DNA of 64,000 nt from Streptomyces vinaceus (GCF_008704935.1 NZ_CP023692.1:4989001-5053000), one strand, 5' to 3'; counted from the stretch's first letter, positions 44,971-54,305 are shown. Made by a program: numbers and translations. The notes: generated by a model from the sequence alone, not told the origin.

Positions 44971-46320
44971 TCACCCGACCGCACGGCGCGCGCGCCGTGC
45001 GAGCCGGGCGTGCAAGGAGCGCGCGGAGGCGTCCGTGAGCGCCGCGATCTGGTCGATGACCGCCCGTTTGCGGGCCCTGTCGTCGGGCGCGGCATCGAAG
45101 ATCGCCCGGAACTGCGGGTCCAGCCCCTCGGGGGCGCGGGCGCTGAGGGCCTCGGCGAGTTCGGCCAGGACGATGCGCTGGTCGGCGCGGAGCCGCTCCT
45201 GCTCGTCCCGCTGCATCACGTAGAGGTCGGCCACCGCCTTGAGGACCGCGCACTCGTTGCGCGCCTCGCGCGGGACGACCAGCTCGGCCGCGTAGCGCGT
45301 CAGCCGGCCGGAGCCGTAGGCCTCGCGGGTGGCGCCCTCGGCGGCCAGGCAGAACCGGCCGATCAGCTGGCTGGTGGCGTCCTTGAGGCGGGCCTGGGCG
45401 ACGGCCGACCCGTCGTACCCGTGGGGCCACCACTCCTGCTCCATCAGCCGGTCGAGGGCGGCCCGCAGCTCCTCGGGCTCGGTGTCGGCCGGCACGTACC
45501 GGCCGATCGCGACCCGCCAGATGGCGGTGCGCTCGGGCTCGGCGAAGAGGAGGTTGGGGTCGAGGTGCCCGGCGTGCAGCCCGTCCTCGAAGTCGTGGAC
45601 GGAGTAGGCGACGTCGTCCGACCAGTCCATCACCTGGGCCTCGAAGCACTTGCGGTCGGCGGGCGCGCCGCGCCGCAGCCACTCGAAGACCGGCAGGTCG
45701 TCCTCGTACGCACCGAACTTGACCGAGTCGGGATCGGTGGGGTGACCGCCGCGGGCCCAGGGGTACTTGGTGGCGGCGTCCAGGCAGGCCCGGGTGAGGT
45801 TGAGGCCGACGCTGACGAGCTCGCCGGTGGCCGGGTCGGGCACGAACCGCTTCGGCTCCAGGCGGGTCAGCAGGCGCAGCGACTGGGCGTTGCCCTCGAA
45901 GCCGCCGCAGTCCTTGGCGAACTCGTTCAGCGCCTCCTCGCCGTTGTGGCCGAAGGGCGGGTGGCCCATGTCGTGCGAGAGGCAGGCGGCCTCGACGAGG
46001 TCGGGATCGCAGCCGAGGGCGGCGCCGAGCTCGCGGCCGACCTGGGCGCACTCCAGCGAGTGCGTCAGGCGGGTGCGGGGGCTGGCGTCCCAGTCGTACG
46101 AGCGGCTGCCGGGGGTGACCACCTGGGTCTTCCCGGCGAGGCGGCGCAGCGCGGCGGAGTGCAGCACGCGGGCCCGGTCGCGCTGGAAGGCGGTCCGGCC
46201 GGGCCGTTTGTCGGGCTCGGCGGCCCAGCGCTCGGTGTCGGACGCGTCGTACGGGGCGCCGGGGGCGTCCGGGTCGGGGTGGGGGGCGGGTGCGGTGCCG
46301 GTGCGTTCCATGCCTTCCAT
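44971..46320 (-). CDS. dgt: dNTP triphosphohydrolase (Dgt-like, HD superfamily)
   Basis: The enzyme hydrolyses dGTP or other dNTPs to nucleoside and triphosphate. The 449-residue protein has the HD metal site spread over RTRLTHSLECAQVGRELG, CLSHDMGHPPFGHNGEEALN and VMDWSDDVAYSVHDFEDGL. The N-terminal RTAFQRDRARVLHSAALRRL precedes it. Starts are possible at the ATGs 46320 and 46311, neither with a clear ribosome site. Dgt next to dnaG is common in actinobacteria. Confidence 0.94.
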   Translation of the reverse strand: MEGMERTGTAPAPHPDPDAPGAPYDASDTERWAAEPDKRPGRTAFQRDRARVLHSAALRRLAGKTQVVTPGSRSYDWDASPRTRLTHSLECAQVGRELGAALGCDPDLVEAACLSHDMGHPPFGHNGEEALNEFAKDCGGFEGNAQSLRLLTRLEPKRFVPDPATGELVSVGLNLTRACLDAATKYPWARGGHPTDPDSVKFGAYEDDLPVFEWLRRGAPADRKCFEAQVMDWSDDVAYSVHDFEDGLHAGHLDPNLLFAEPERTAIWRVAIGRYVPADTEPEELRAALDRLMEQEWWPHGYDGSAVAQARLKDATSQLIGRFCLAAEGATREAYGSGRLTRYAAELVVPREARNECAVLKAVADLYVMQRDEQERLRADQRIVLAELAEALSARAPEGLDPQFRAIFDAAPDDRARKRAVIDQIAALTDASARSLHARLARRARRAVG

Positions 46321-46385
46321 GCTCAGACGGTAACCGGGAACACCGACAATGCGACCAATCCGAGCAATCCGCGCGGGCGGGGTCT

Positions 46386-47123
46386 TTACGCGGTGGCCAG
46401 TTTCAGGGGTGCCCCGGCGGGCAGGGAGGTGCGCCACCGGGCCAGGGCCTCGTCGTAGCGGTGGAGTACGAGGCGGGCCAGGGCCGGGTGGTCGCCGAGC
46501 GGGGCGGCCGCGGGGCCGGGCGCGGCGGCGGCGCACTGGGCGGCGAAGCGGCCGGGGGCGGTGAAGTACGAGGCCACCGCGATCCGGTGGTGGCCTCGGG
46601 CGGCGAGGGCGCGGACGGCGTCGGGGACGGTGGGGGCGGCGGCGGAGGCGTAGGCCGCTACGACGGGTGCGCCGCCGAGGCGTTCGCGGAGCAGGGCGGC
46701 GGTGCGGCGGGTGTCGGCCGCCGCGTCGGGGTCGCGGGAGCCGGCGGCGGCGAGGACGACGGCGGAGCCCGCGCCGGGGGCCCAGCCGGCCTCCAGGAGC
46801 CGCTCGTACAGGGCCTCGACCAGCAGCGGGTGCGGGCCGAGCGGGGCGGCGACGCGGGTGTCCAGGTGGGCGGCGTGGGCGGCGGACGCGGGGAGGTCCC
46901 GCTTGACGTGGTGGCCGCGGCCGAGGAGCAGCGGGACGAGCACGGCCGCGCCGGCCGCGTCGCGGAGTGCCTCACCGAGCAACGGCCGGCTCAGCTCGAC
47001 GTGGCCGAGGCGGACGTCGAGGCGGGGGCGGAGCTCGCGGATCCGGTCGAGGAGGGCCATCGCGGCGGGGAGGGCGCGGGGGTCGCGGCTGCCGTGGGCG
47101 ACGGCGACGAGGGTGGGCTGCAT
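46386..47123 (-). CDS. Sirohydrochlorin chelatase (CbiX/SirB family)
   Basis: The 245-residue protein inserts Fe (or Co) into sirohydrochlorin in sirohaem or cobalamin synthesis. It has two chelatase repeats, each with an active-site start: TLVAVAHGSRDPRALPAAMA with LVPLLLGRGHHVKRDLP, and AVVLAAAGSRDPDAAADTRR with IAVASYFTAPGRFAAQCAAA. It is the only sirohaem gene in the window, and the product could serve NirB. Confidence 0.92.
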   Translation of the reverse strand: MQPTLVAVAHGSRDPRALPAAMALLDRIRELRPRLDVRLGHVELSRPLLGEALRDAAGAAVLVPLLLGRGHHVKRDLPASAAHAAHLDTRVAAPLGPHPLLVEALYERLLEAGWAPGAGSAVVLAAAGSRDPDAAADTRRTAALLRERLGGAPVVAAYASAAAPTVPDAVRALAARGHHRIAVASYFTAPGRFAAQCAAAAPGPAAAPLGDHPALARLVLHRYDEALARWRTSLPAGAPLKLATA

Positions 47124-47281
47124 GCGGGGGCTCCGTCGGGCCGGCCCGCCGCCGGGCGCCAGGGACGCAATCCGCTGAGCTGCGTGCCGAGTTGGCTGGT
47201 GATCCGGGTCAGCAGCTCCGTGGCGGTGGCGGGGGGAAAGGGGAGGGACAGGGACTCGGGAGGGTGCACCAGCTCCGTCAT
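46991..47281 (-). CDS. Possible small protein overlapping the chelatase gene start
   Basis: The first 42 codons (MTELVHPPESLSLPFPPATA, then TELLTRITSQLGTQLSGLRP) lie outside the chelatase gene and look protein-like. The remaining 54 codons overlap the chelatase gene in another frame and are Pro/Ser/Ala-rich, as shadows are. Either the gene is real and overlaps, or a frameshift has removed an earlier stop. The function is unknown. Confidence 0.35.
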   Translation of the reverse strand: MTELVHPPESLSLPFPPATATELLTRITSQLGTQLSGLRPWRPAAGRPDGAPACSPPSSPSPTAAATPAPSPPRWPSSTGSASSAPASTSASATSS

Positions 47282-47453
47282 GGACCGATCCTGCGGGCCG
47301 CAGATGTCGTGGGCGTTGCGCAGGGATGACGGGTGTTTACCGGGAGCTCACCCGCTCATTCGTACGAGTGAAAGGCGTGGGGCGGGGAACTGGGGCGCGG
47401 GCGGAGATCGTCAATGTGTGCGAACGGGGTGTGGTGCGACGGGGGGATCGACC

Positions 47454-48155
47454 ATGAAGCGCAATCCGAAGTGGAAGCCGAAGCCGTTGCCGGGCTGGAC
47501 GCGCACGGTGGCGGGGCGGCGCCGGGCCGTCCAGGCTGTGGTGGCCGGGTGCGTGCTCTTCCTGCTGCCCTCGGCCTGGACGCACGCGGCGGCCGCGGAC
47601 CGGCTGCGGAGCACGGCCGACGCGCCGGCCGCCGAGGTGGCGGTGGTGTTCGGGGCGGGGCTGTGGGACGGGCGGCCGACCCCGTATCTGGCCAGACGGC
47701 TCGACGCGGCGGTGGAGCTGTACCGCACGGGCAAGGTCAAGGTCGTGCTCGTCACCGGGGACAACAGCCGCACCGAGTACGACGAGCCCGACGCCATGCG
47801 GACCTACCTGACGGCCCACGGGGTGCCGGGGGACCGGGTCGTCAGCGACTACGCCGGGTTCGACACCTGGGACTCCTGCGTCCGGGCCAAGGAGATCTTC
47901 GGGGTGAAGCGGGCGGTGCTGATCAGCCAGGGCTTCCACATACGCCGGGCCGTCGCGCTGTGCGGTGCGGCGGGTCTGGACGCGTACGGGGTCGGGGTGG
48001 ACGACCAGCACGACGCGACCTGGTACTACGGCGGCACGCGCGAGGTCTTCGCGGCCGGCAAGGCGGCGCTGGACGCGGCCTTCAAGCCGGAGCCGCGGTT
48101 CCTGGGACCGAAGGAGCAGGGGGTGTCGCGGGTTCTGGCGGCTCTGGCAGACTGA
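47454..48155 (+). CDS. SanA/YdcF-like (ElyC family, DUF218) membrane protein
   Basis: The 233-residue protein has a basic N-terminus, one signal-anchor helix (AVQAVVAGCVLFLLPSAW) and a DUF218 domain outside the membrane: VAVVFGAGLWDGRPTPYLAR, VVLVTGDNSRTEYDEPDAM, AGFDTWDSCVRAKEIFGV and AVLISQGFHIRRAVALC. The ATG at 47454 follows GGGGGGAT. Relatives such as SanA affect envelope integrity or vancomycin sensitivity. The molecular activity is not established. Confidence 0.9.
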   Translation: MKRNPKWKPKPLPGWTRTVAGRRRAVQAVVAGCVLFLLPSAWTHAAAADRLRSTADAPAAEVAVVFGAGLWDGRPTPYLARRLDAAVELYRTGKVKVVLVTGDNSRTEYDEPDAMRTYLTAHGVPGDRVVSDYAGFDTWDSCVRAKEIFGVKRAVLISQGFHIRRAVALCGAAGLDAYGVGVDDQHDATWYYGGTREVFAAGKAALDAAFKPEPRFLGPKEQGVSRVLAALAD

Positions 48156-48211
48156 CGCCCCGTCGGCCGGGTATGCCGATTAGTCATATGGCTTCGTCAG
48201 GGGTGTGCACC

Positions 48212-48982
48212 GTGGCTGTTGTGGATCTGACCGGAAAGACCGTCGTCATCACCGGGGGAGCGCGCGGGCTGGGCGCGGCGGCCGCGAGGGCCGTCGTGGA
48301 CGGAGGCGGAAGCGTGCTGATCACGGACGTGCTGGAGGCGGAGGGCGCCTCGACGGCCGAGGAGCTGGGCGGCGCGGCGCGGTTCCTGCGGCACGACGTC
48401 ACGAGCGAGGCCGACTGGCAGGCCGCCCTCGACCACGCGGTGGCCGAGTTCGGACGGATCGACGGCCTGGTGAACAACGCCGGCATAGCCACCGGGCAGC
48501 TCCTGGAGCACGAGAGCGTGGAGCACTTCCGGCGGGTCGTCGAGATCAACCTGGTCGGCACCTTCATCGGCATCAAGACGGCGATACCGCTGCTGCGGGC
48601 GAACGGCGGCGGCTCCGTCGTCAACATCTCCTCGGCGGCCGGGCTCATGGGCCTGGCACTCACCGCCGGGTACGGGGCCTCCAAGTGGGGCGTGCGCGGC
48701 CTGTCGAAGATCGGTGCGGTCGAGCTCGCCGAAGCGGGGATCCGCGTCAATTCGGTGCACCCGGGCATGACGCTGACCCCGATGACCGCCCCGATCGGGA
48801 TCCAGCCCGGCGAGGGCCGCTTCCCCGGCGCCCCGCTGGGCCGCGTCGGCTCCCCGGAGGAGACGGCCGCGGCCGTCGCCTTCCTCCTCTCCGACGCCGC
48901 CGCGTACATGACCGGCGCCGAACTGGCCGTGGACGGCGGCTGGACGGCGGGCCCGCCGATACCGAACCCCGCGGGGCGGTAG
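48212..48982 (+). CDS. Short-chain dehydrogenase/reductase
   Basis: The 256-residue SDR is intact: TGGARGLG cofactor motif, HDVTSEADW, NNAGIA, catalytic Ser in VVNISSAAG, YGASK (Tyr/Lys), and the C-terminal AVDGGWTAG. I choose the GTG at 48212 because CAGGGG lies before it; the ATG at 48188 and intermediate GTGs are in frame. The resemblance to 3-alpha/20-beta-hydroxysteroid dehydrogenase-type SDRs is general, and the substrate is unknown. Confidence 0.93.
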   Translation: MAVVDLTGKTVVITGGARGLGAAAARAVVDGGGSVLITDVLEAEGASTAEELGGAARFLRHDVTSEADWQAALDHAVAEFGRIDGLVNNAGIATGQLLEHESVEHFRRVVEINLVGTFIGIKTAIPLLRANGGGSVVNISSAAGLMGLALTAGYGASKWGVRGLSKIGAVELAEAGIRVNSVHPGMTLTPMTAPIGIQPGEGRFPGAPLGRVGSPEETAAAVAFLLSDAAAYMTGAELAVDGGWTAGPPIPNPAGR

Positions 48983-49130
48983 TACCGGTCCGCCGCGGCT
49001 CCTGCACGGTCCCCACCGGGTGACGGCGCCCGCGCCAACACCCTCGTGTGCGCGGTCCGCGTCGAGCCGGCCTGACCGCAGGCCACCCCAGGCACCTCCG
49101 GTCGCCTCCGGTCGCCGTCCACCGGCGCGA

Positions 49131-49162
49131 GCGCCCCCGGCCCAGGGCCCCGGGGGCGTTTG
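49131..49162 (+). terminator. Terminator between the SDR gene and the sigma-factor gene
   Basis: CGCCCCCGG (49132-49140) pairs with CCGGGGGCG (49150-49158) around a 9-nt loop, followed by TTTG. It lies about 150 bp after the SDR stop. Confidence 0.65.
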
Positions 49163-49339
49163 CGCGGCATCGAACTCCTCGGACATGCGTCCGGTCCGCA
49201 TCGGGGTTCCCGGCGGCGGGTAACCATCCGGTCACGCACCGGACTCAGAAAGTGCTCGCACGCCCCTCGTGGCAGCGATGTGTCGTACCCCACACTGAAG
49301 TGCGGTGCCCCCGTCCTCGGAGCCCTGGAGGTCGCCCCC
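49163..49339 (+). promoter_or_regulatory. Upstream region of the sigma-factor gene
   Basis: The 177 bp before the sigma-factor GTG has no competing gene. It is expected to hold the promoter, but I could not pick -35/-10 hexamers with confidence. GGAGG at about 49327-49331 is the ribosome site. Confidence 0.4.
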
Positions 49340-50425
49340 GTGCAGACCCGGATCCTGACCGTCAACGTGAGCCCGCCCGTCCAAGACACCGAGGCCACAG
49401 TGGCTGATGAGCCCGAGGTCGAAGCCGTGGACGAGGAGCCCGAAGAGCCGGAGGTACTGGAGCTCATCGAGCAGGCGCCCGAGCCGCGCCGGCGCCCCGA
49501 CACCGGCGGAGCCGGCCCTTCCGCCGACCTGTTCCGCCAGTACCTGCGCGAGATAGGCAGGATCCCGCTGCTCTCCGCCGCCGAGGAGGTCGAACTCGCG
49601 CGACGCGTCGAAGCCGGCCTGTTCGCCGAGGAGAAGCTGGGCAACACCCCCGACCTCGACCTGCGGCTCGCCCTCGACCTCGACAAGCTGGTCGTGATGG
49701 GCCGGATGGCCAAGAGGCGCCTCATCGAGTCGAACCTGAGGCTCGTCGTCTCCGTCGCCAAGCGCTACGTGGGCCGCGGGCTCACCATGCTCGACCTCGT
49801 CCAGGAGGGGAACCTCGGACTCATCCGCGCCGTCGAGAAGTTCGACTACGCCCGCGGCTACAAGTTCTCCACCTACGCCACCTGGTGGATCCGGCAGGCG
49901 ATGTCGCGGGCCCTCGCCGACCAGGCCCGCACCATCCGCGTGCCCGTCCACGTCGTCGAACTGATCAACCGCGTCGTGCGCGTCCAGCGCCGCATGCTCC
50001 AGGAGCGCGGCTACGAGCCCACCGCCGAAGAGGTCGCCGTCCACCTGGAACTGACCCCCGAGCGGGTCCTGGAGGTGCTGCGCCTCGCCCAGGAGCCGGT
50101 CTCGCTCCACGCGCCGGTCGGCGAGGAGGACGACGTGGCCCTCGGCGACCTCATCGAGGACGGGGACGCCGCATCGCCCATGGAGTCCGCCGCCTTCTTC
50201 CTCCTGCGCGAGCACCTGGAAGCCGTGCTGTCCACCCTCGGCGAGCGCGAGCGCAAGGTCGTGCAGCTGCGCTACGGCCTGGCCGACGGCAGGCCCCGCA
50301 CCCTGGAGGAGATCGGGCGGATCTTCGGCGTGACCCGCGAGCGGATCCGGCAGATCGAGTCCAAGACGCTCAACAAGCTCCGCGACCACGCCTTCGCCGA
50401 CCAGCTACGCGGCTACCTGGACTGA
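49340..50425 (+). CDS. hrdA: Principal-like (group 2) RNA polymerase sigma factor, HrdA-like
   Basis: The GTG at 49340 with GGAGG upstream gives 361 residues. After an acidic N-terminal extension of about 60 residues come region 1.2 (DLFRQYLREIGRIPLLSAAE), region 2 (SNLRLVVSVAKRYVGRGLTM, EGNLGLIRAVEKFDY, FSTYATWWIRQAMSRAL), region 3 and region 4 (RPRTLEEIGRIFGVTRERIR). Lack of a long region 1.1 separates it from HrdB. The HrdA label also rests on my recollection that hrdA lies near dnaG and dgt in Streptomyces. Confidence 0.85.
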   Translation: MQTRILTVNVSPPVQDTEATVADEPEVEAVDEEPEEPEVLELIEQAPEPRRRPDTGGAGPSADLFRQYLREIGRIPLLSAAEEVELARRVEAGLFAEEKLGNTPDLDLRLALDLDKLVVMGRMAKRRLIESNLRLVVSVAKRYVGRGLTMLDLVQEGNLGLIRAVEKFDYARGYKFSTYATWWIRQAMSRALADQARTIRVPVHVVELINRVVRVQRRMLQERGYEPTAEEVAVHLELTPERVLEVLRLAQEPVSLHAPVGEEDDVALGDLIEDGDAASPMESAAFFLLREHLEAVLSTLGERERKVVQLRYGLADGRPRTLEEIGRIFGVTRERIRQIESKTLNKLRDHAFADQLRGYLD

Positions 50426-50447
50426 CTACGCAGACTGACACGGAGGA

Positions 50448-50474
50448 GGGGTGCCCCCCTCCGGAGGGCACCCC
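50448..50474 (+). terminator. Terminator after the sigma-factor gene
   Basis: GGGGTGCCC (50448-50456) pairs with GGGCACCCC (50466-50474), and the loop itself contains a CCCTCC/GGAGGG palindrome. It lies between convergent genes. Confidence 0.75.
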
Positions 50475-50497
50475 CACGCCAAGCCGAGACCTCGACG

Positions 50498-52420
50498 CTA
50501 GTCGACCTCGGCCACCGCCTGCGCGAACTGGGCCGCGTACAGGCGTGCGTACGCGCCCTGCGACTCCAGCAGCTCCTCGTGCGTGCCCTGCTCGACGATC
50601 GAGCCGTTCTCCATCACCAGGATCACGTCGGCGTCGCGGATCGTGGACAGCCGGTGCGCGATCACGAAGGACGTACGGCCGTGCGCCAGGCGCGCCATCG
50701 CCTTCTGGATCAGCACCTCGGTACGGGTGTCCACCGAGCTCGTCGCCTCGTCGAGGACCAGGATCACCGGATCCGAGAGGAACGCCCGGGCGATGGTGAT
50801 CAGCTGCTTCTCTCCGGCGCTGACGCCCGCGCCCTCGTCGTCCAGCACGGTGTCGTAGCCGTCCGGCAGGGTGCGGATGAACCGGTCCGCGTGCGCGGCC
50901 CGGGCGGCTTCCTCGACCTCGGCGCGCGTGACCTCGCGGGCCGCGCCGTACGCGATGTTCTCCGCGATGGTCCCGCCGAACAGCCACGTGTCCTGGAGCA
51001 CCATGCCGATGGCGCCGCGCAGTTCCTCGCGGGTCATCTTGGCGATGTCCACCCCGTCCAGGGCGATCTCGCCGCCGGTGACCTCGTAGAAGCGCATCAG
51101 CAGGTTCACCAGCGTGGTCTTGCCGGCGCCCGTCGGGCCGACGATCGCGACCGTGTGGCCGGGCTCGACCGTCAGCGACAGGTTCTCGATCAGCGGCTTG
51201 TCCGGCTCGTAGCGGAAGGCCACCTTGTCGAGGGTGACCTGGCCGCGGACCCGCTCCGGACGCTCCGGAACCTCGGCGTCCGGCTCCTGCTCCTGCGCGT
51301 CGAGCAGCTCGTACACCCGCTCCGCCGAGGCCACGCCGGACTGCACCAGGTTCGCCATCGACGCGACCTGCGTCAGCGGCATCGAGAACTGGCGCGAGTA
51401 CTGGATGAAGGCCTGCACGTCACCGATCGACAGGCTGCCCGAGGCCACCCGCAGGCCGCCGACGACCGCCACCAGCACGTAGTTGATGTTCGAGATGAAG
51501 AACATCACCGGCTGCATGATGCCGCTGACCAGCTGCGCCTTGAACGAGGCCCGGTACAGCGCCTCGTTCTGCTCGGCGAAGACCGCCGCGGACTCCTTCT
51601 GCCGGCCGAAGACCTTGACCAGCGTGTGGCCCGAGTACATCTCCTCGATGTGCGCGTTGAGCGCGCCCGTCGACTTCCACTGCGCGACGAACTGCGGCTG
51701 CGACTTCTTGCCGATCTTCGCCGCGACGACCACCGACACCGGGATCGTCACCAGCGCGACCAGCGCCAGCAGCGGGGAGATCCAGAACATCATCGCCAGC
51801 ACGCCGACGATCGTCAGCAGCGAGTTGAGCAGCTGCCCCATCGTCTGCTGGAGCGTCTGCCCGATGTTGTCTATGTCGTTCGTGGCCCGGCTCAGCACCT
51901 CACCGCGCTTCTGCCGGTCGAAGTACGACAGCGGAAGCCGCGAGAGCTTGCCCTGGAGCTCCTCGCGCAGCCGGTACACGGTGCCGTTCATGATGTGGTT
52001 CGACAGCCGCGTCGCGACCAGCATCAGCAGGCCGGCGAGGGTGAAGACCACCAGCGCCCAGATCGCCACGGCGCCGACGGCGCCGAAGTCGATGCCCTCG
52101 CCCGGGGTGAAGTCGGTGCCGGACAGCATGTCCGCCATCCCGCCCTCGCCCTTGGCGCGCAGCCCGTCCAGGGCCTGCTCCTTGGTGATCCCGGCCGGCA
52201 TCTGCCGTCCGATGATCCCCGCGAACACGAGGTCGGTCGCCCGCCCCAGGATCTTCGGGCCGACGACCGAGCAGCCGACGCTGCCGACGACGGCGGCGAC
52301 CATGCCCCACAGCTTGACCCGGTCCTGCGCGATCTGGCCCAGCAGCCGTTTGCCCGAGCCCTTGAAATCCATGGACCGCTCGGCCGGCCCCATCATCATC
52401 CGTCCTCCGGGCCCGCTCAT
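50498..52420 (-). CDS. ABC exporter half-transporter (permease-ATPase fusion), second subunit
   Basis: The 640-residue protein has an N-terminal six-helix ABC exporter domain with long early insertions, then the ATPase: VGPTGAGKTTLVNLLMRFYE (Walker A), VSAGEKQLITIARAFL (signature, SAGEKQ), VILVLDEATSSVD (Walker B) and VIAHRLSTI. Its ATG overlaps the stop of the upstream half-transporter by four bases, so the two are expected to form a heterodimer. Such actinobacterial pairs are usually annotated as multidrug exporters; the substrate is unknown. Confidence 0.95.
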   Translation of the reverse strand: MSGPGGRMMMGPAERSMDFKGSGKRLLGQIAQDRVKLWGMVAAVVGSVGCSVVGPKILGRATDLVFAGIIGRQMPAGITKEQALDGLRAKGEGGMADMLSGTDFTPGEGIDFGAVGAVAIWALVVFTLAGLLMLVATRLSNHIMNGTVYRLREELQGKLSRLPLSYFDRQKRGEVLSRATNDIDNIGQTLQQTMGQLLNSLLTIVGVLAMMFWISPLLALVALVTIPVSVVVAAKIGKKSQPQFVAQWKSTGALNAHIEEMYSGHTLVKVFGRQKESAAVFAEQNEALYRASFKAQLVSGIMQPVMFFISNINYVLVAVVGGLRVASGSLSIGDVQAFIQYSRQFSMPLTQVASMANLVQSGVASAERVYELLDAQEQEPDAEVPERPERVRGQVTLDKVAFRYEPDKPLIENLSLTVEPGHTVAIVGPTGAGKTTLVNLLMRFYEVTGGEIALDGVDIAKMTREELRGAIGMVLQDTWLFGGTIAENIAYGAAREVTRAEVEEAARAAHADRFIRTLPDGYDTVLDDEGAGVSAGEKQLITIARAFLSDPVILVLDEATSSVDTRTEVLIQKAMARLAHGRTSFVIAHRLSTIRDADVILVMENGSIVEQGTHEELLESQGAYARLYAAQFAQAVAEVD

Positions 52421-54150
52421 GCGGCCTCCGCCTCCGTCAGCTGGGAGAGCACGATCTCCCGGTAGGTCTCGTTGTCGGCCATCAGCTCGTGATGGCGTCC
52501 CTCGCCCACGACCTGGCCCTCGTCCAGCACGATGATCCGGTCGGCGTCGCGGATCGTGGAGACCCGCTGCGCCACGATGACCACCGTCGCCTCCTCCGTC
52601 TCACGGGCGAGCGCCGCGCGCAGCGCCGCGTCCGTCGCGTAGTCGAGGGCGGAGAAGGAATCGTCGAAGAGGTAGATCTCCGGGCGCTGCACCAGGGTGC
52701 GGGCGATGGCCAGACGCTGGCGCTGGCCGCCGGAGACATTGGTTCCGCCCTGGGTGATGGGCGCGTCCAGGCCGCCCTCCAGCTCGGAGACGAACCCCCG
52801 GGCCTGCGCCACCTCCAGTGCGTGCCACAGCTCCTCGTCGGTGGCGTCGGGACGCCCGTACCGCAGGTTGGAGGCGACGGTTCCGGAGAAGAGGTACGGC
52901 TTCTGCGGCACCATGCCGACCGTCTTGGCCAGCAGCTCCGGGTCGAGACGGCGTACGTCCTCGCCGTCGACCAGCACATCGCCGCCGGTCGCGTCGAACA
53001 GCCGCGGGACCAGGCCCAGCAGCGTGGACTTGCCGCTGCCCGTGGAGCCGATGACCGCGGTGGTCTCGCCGGGGCGGGCCACCAGGTCCACCCCGCGCAG
53101 GACCGGCGCCTCGGCGCCCGGGTAGCGGAAGTCGGCGCCGCGCAGCTCCAGCTGACCGCGGGCCAGCAGCTTGCGTACGGGGTCCACGGGCGGGACCACG
53201 CTGGACTCGGTGTCCAGGACCTCCTGGACGCGCTCGGCGCAGACCTCGGCGCGCGGCACCATCATGAACATGAAGGTGGCCATCATCACGGACATGACGA
53301 TCTGCATGAGGTAGGCGAGGAAGGCCGTCAGCTGGCCGATCTCCATGCCGCCGCTGTCGATGCGCATCGCGCCGAACCAGATGACGGCGACGCTGGAGAT
53401 GTTCACGACCACTATGACGGTGGGGAACATCAGCGCGAGCAGCTTGCCGGCCGCCAGCGAGACGCCGGTGAGGTCGGCGTTGGCCTCCCGGAACCGGTCC
53501 TTCTCGTAGTCGTCGCGGACGAAGGCGCGGATGACGCGGTTGCCGGTGATCTGCTCGCGCAGCACCCGGTTCACGGTGTCCAGGCGGACCTGCATCTTCC
53601 GGAACAGCGGCCGCGTCCTGAAGACGATCGCGCCGACCGACAGGCCGAGGACGGGCACCACGGCCAGCAGCACGCCCGACAGCTTCACGTCCAGCGAGAG
53701 GGCCATGCCGATGCCGCCGATGCACATGATCGGGGCCGAGACCATCAGCGTGAAGGTCATCAGGACCAGCATCTGGATCTGCTGCACGTCGTTCGTCGTG
53801 CGCGTGATCAGCGAGGGCGCGCCGAACTGGCCGAGCTCGCGCGCGGAGAAGCTCTGCACCCGGTCGAAGACCGAGGCGCGGATGTCGCGACCGACGGCGG
53901 CCGCGGTACGGGCGCCGAAGTAGACGGCGCCGATGTTGCACACGAGCTGGACGAGGGAGACGCCGAGCATCAGGGCGCCGAAGCGCAGGATGTAGCCGGT
54001 GTCACCGCTGACGACACCGTTGTCGATGATGTCGGCGTTGAGCGTGGGCAGGTAGAGGCTCGCACTGGTCTGCAGCAGTTGCAGCAGGACCAGCAGGGCG
54101 ATCGGTTTCCGGTACGGACCCAGATGGGTCCGCAGAAGTCGTATGAGCAC
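52417..54150 (-). CDS. ABC exporter half-transporter (permease-ATPase fusion), first subunit
   Basis: The GTG at 54150 (VLIRLLRTHLGPYRKPIALL) gives 577 residues; longer in-frame starts lack better ribosome sites. The transmembrane domain runs to about residue 300. The ATPase has VIGSTGSGKSTLLGLVPRLF, VSGGQRQRLAIARTLVQRP and IYLFDDSFSALDYATD. The D-D in Walker B (FDDSFSALD, instead of D-E) marks a degenerate ATP site, typical of one half of a heterodimeric exporter, so ATP hydrolysis would rest mainly on the site completed by the partner. Confidence 0.95.
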   Translation of the reverse strand: MLIRLLRTHLGPYRKPIALLVLLQLLQTSASLYLPTLNADIIDNGVVSGDTGYILRFGALMLGVSLVQLVCNIGAVYFGARTAAAVGRDIRASVFDRVQSFSARELGQFGAPSLITRTTNDVQQIQMLVLMTFTLMVSAPIMCIGGIGMALSLDVKLSGVLLAVVPVLGLSVGAIVFRTRPLFRKMQVRLDTVNRVLREQITGNRVIRAFVRDDYEKDRFREANADLTGVSLAAGKLLALMFPTVIVVVNISSVAVIWFGAMRIDSGGMEIGQLTAFLAYLMQIVMSVMMATFMFMMVPRAEVCAERVQEVLDTESSVVPPVDPVRKLLARGQLELRGADFRYPGAEAPVLRGVDLVARPGETTAVIGSTGSGKSTLLGLVPRLFDATGGDVLVDGEDVRRLDPELLAKTVGMVPQKPYLFSGTVASNLRYGRPDATDEELWHALEVAQARGFVSELEGGLDAPITQGGTNVSGGQRQRLAIARTLVQRPEIYLFDDSFSALDYATDAALRAALARETEEATVVIVAQRVSTIRDADRIIVLDEGQVVGEGRHHELMADNETYREIVLSQLTEAEAA

Positions 54151-54244
54151 GCGCAGGCTCCGGTCGGCAAGATCGAGGGGGTTCACTCCATCTTCGGCCA
54201 CCGCGAGGCCGATCCCCACCGGTTTTCGCAAAGGCCGGTCAAAA

Positions 54245-54290
54245 GGAGTAGACCGGCCGCCGCGCCTACTCCAGCGGCAGTAGGCCGGTC
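54245..54290 (-). promoter_or_regulatory. Set of competing hairpins upstream of the ABC exporter genes
   Basis: Three overlapping pairings are possible: GGAGTAG (54245-54251) with CTACTCC (54266-54272); GACCGGCC (54251-54258) with GGCCGGTC (54283-54290); and CCTACT (54265-54270) with AGTAGG (54279-54284). Only some can coexist. The region is 95-140 bp before the exporter start and 75 bp after the FGGY kinase stop, so it may be a terminator of one gene or a leader or operator of the other. Confidence 0.45.
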
Positions 54291-54305
54291 GACCGAGCGA
54301 CGCCT

